15,837 bases of DNA, taken from contig DLTN01000073.1 in assembly GCA_002500925.1 (NCBI GenBank), positions 9,339-25,175 on the forward strand. The letters run 5' to 3'. Made by a program: the position numbers and the translations under genes. Positions 14,812-15,837 of this stretch are shown here, one piece after another. Below the pieces are notes generated by a model. That model was given only the letters and a program-made list of their open reading frames with translations. It searched no databases and was not told the DNA's origin. Numbering within the stretch: the stretch's first letter is position 1; each line of letters opens with the position of its first letter. The DNA comes from Gemmatimonadales bacterium UBA7835 (lineage in GTDB: Bacteria; Gemmatimonadota; Gemmatimonadetes; Longimicrobiales; Gaopeijiaceae).

Positions 14812-15717
14812 TCACGCGGCGAAGGACTCCAGTGCGCCGCCCTTTCCACCTTCCCGCAGACGACGCAAGGCACGATCCCGAAGCTGGCGGATTCGCTCGC
14901 GCGTCACGCCAAGCATGTTGCCTATTTCCTCCAGCGTATGTTCCCTCTCGCCTTCGAGACCAAAGTACAGCCGAAGAACTTTCGCATCTCGTGGCTCAAG
15001 AGTCTCAAGAGCCTCCGTGATGGTTTCCGTTAAAAGCCGGCTCTCAACCTCGACCTCCGGCTCTGCGGCCTCTTCCGTTATAAACCGCTCAACGAGCTGA
15101 GAATCCTCGGAGTCACCGATGGGGGCGTCCAGCCTTATTTCCGCAGAATTCAACGTCTGGAGAGACTCGACCAACTCTGGAGTCAGATGGGTAGCCTCGG
15201 CCAGCTCGTCGGTGGTCGGCTCACGGCCCTTTTCCTGCTTCAGTCGTTCCTTTTCCCGGAAAATTCGCGCGAGGTCGCTCGCCCGATTTAGAGGCACGCG
15301 AACGGCCCGGCCGTGATTCGCCAAAGAGGCAAGAATCGCCTGTCGGATCCACCAAACAGCATAGCTTATGAATTTTACGCCCTGCTCCGGATCAAACTTT
15401 CGGGCAGCCGTAACTAGGCCCACGTTCCCTTCTTGGATGAGATCTGTCAGAGAGACGCCGCGATTTTGATATTTCTTTGCGACACTGATCACGAAACGCA
15501 GGTTTGCCCGAGCAAGCTCCTGAATGGCATCCTGATCACCCTTCTGGGCAAGTGCCCCGAGCTCTTTTTCACGTTCTGGAGTGATAAGCTCGTGCCGGCT
15601 GACATCTCGTAGATACTGATCTAGAGCGCTCTGTTCCTCGACGCTGGCGTCGAACCCCGAAAGAAGATTTCCTTTCCCCCGGCGCTTGCGACGCTTCGTC
15701 GTCGTAGCCTCAGCCAT
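14812..15717 (-). CDS. rpoD: RNA polymerase sigma-70 factor, primary-type (RpoD/SigA-like) lacking region 1.1
   Basis: The 301-residue protein starts with a basic tail (KRRKRRGKG) and then region 1.2 (ALDQYLRDVSRHELITPERE, 31-50). Region 2 spans about 68-140, with RANLRFVISVAKKYQNRG for core binding and KFISYAVWWIRQAI for -10 recognition and melting. Region 3 spans about 142-220, and region 4 about 229-290 with the -35 helix-turn-helix TLEEIGNMLGVTRERIRQLR. It directs RNA polymerase to sigma-70 promoters. Region 1.1 and the large non-conserved insert of proteobacterial RpoD are absent. That short form is usual for primary sigma factors of several non-proteobacterial phyla, but also for group 2 factors, so 'primary' is probable rather than proven. 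An acidic insert (ITEEAAEPEVEVE) lies between regions 3 and 4. The ATG at 15717 is preceded by AAGGAG at 15729-15734 on the minus strand. Confidence 0.88.
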   Translation of the reverse strand: MAEATTTKRRKRRGKGNLLSGFDASVEEQSALDQYLRDVSRHELITPEREKELGALAQKGDQDAIQELARANLRFVISVAKKYQNRGVSLTDLIQEGNVGLVTAARKFDPEQGVKFISYAVWWIRQAILASLANHGRAVRVPLNRASDLARIFREKERLKQEKGREPTTDELAEATHLTPELVESLQTLNSAEIRLDAPIGDSEDSQLVERFITEEAAEPEVEVESRLLTETITEALETLEPRDAKVLRLYFGLEGEREHTLEEIGNMLGVTRERIRQLRDRALRRLREGGKGGALESFAA

Positions 15718-15728
15718 CGTGTTGCGTT

Positions 15729-15734
15729 CTCCTT
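15729..15734 (-). promoter_or_regulatory. Ribosome binding site of the sigma factor gene
   Basis: AAGGAG on the minus strand lies eleven bases before the ATG at 15717. It is near-consensus and fixes the start. The rest of the upstream region to the window end holds no promoter I can call with confidence. Confidence 0.6.
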
Positions 15735-15837
15735 CCAGCCCAAGGCACTCCGGTCAACCGGGCAGGCCCGGCTTCACTGGTGTGACTTGCACTTCCGTCT
15801 CTCAGAGTAAATCGTAAACTCCTAAGCCGTATATTTT

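Noticed and set aside
1..15837. CRISPR array, tRNA, rRNA, insertion sequence or prophage signature
   Set aside because: I found no regularly spaced direct repeats, cloverleaf-like sequence, transposase motif or phage structural gene on either strand by eye.

Overview
The window looks like chromosomal DNA of a free-living bacterium. Its GC content is moderate (I did not count it) and genes are packed on both strands. A short primary-type sigma factor without region 1.1, a large DUF2723/GT117 membrane glycosyltransferase and many amino-acid and peptide catabolic genes would fit a Gemmatimonadota-like lineage. That placement is inference from gene content only. I saw no tRNA, rRNA, insertion sequence, CRISPR array or prophage gene, and no coding gap longer than about 300 bases.

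Layout. Bases 1-889 (+) hold the C-terminal part of a PspA/IM30-like envelope-stress protein and a small membrane protein. Bases 923-6853 (+) hold an M20 dipeptidase-like metallopeptidase, a HyuA-type ATP-dependent hydantoinase/oxoprolinase subunit without a HyuB partner, and a DUF2723 (GT117) glycosyltransferase. Bases 6868-9491 form a divergent module. On the minus strand is an ornithine cyclodeaminase/mu-crystallin family reductase. On the plus strand are a sarcosine-oxidase-type flavoenzyme and a RidA-family imine deaminase. A 23-bp imperfect palindrome lies in the 61-bp divergent spacer and looks like an operator. Together these genes suggest oxidation of a secondary or N-alkyl amino acid to an imine, followed by imine reduction or hydrolysis.

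Bases 9553-12123 (-) encode the most unusual gene: one 856-residue chain with an N-terminal Mre11/SbcD/YhaO-like phosphoesterase and a C-terminal miniature Rad50/SbcC/YhaN-like part. The Rad50-like part has a short coil, a CPTCG zinc hook and a C-terminal ATPase lobe. Motifs of both enzymes are degenerate in a patterned way. Metal site 1 of the nuclease is complete, but metal site 2 and the catalytic His are lost. The P-loop, signature motif, catalytic Glu and switch His of the ATPase are also replaced. It reads as an intact but probably catalytically altered fused Mre11-Rad50-like protein.

Bases 12212-12700 (-) encode a flavin reductase-like protein, and 12790-13758 (+) a putative secreted or lipid-anchored protein with an EF-hand-like loop. 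The right end (-) carries housekeeping genes: rsgA (ribosome assembly GTPase) and a primary-like sigma-70 factor. A strong hairpin lies between those two genes.
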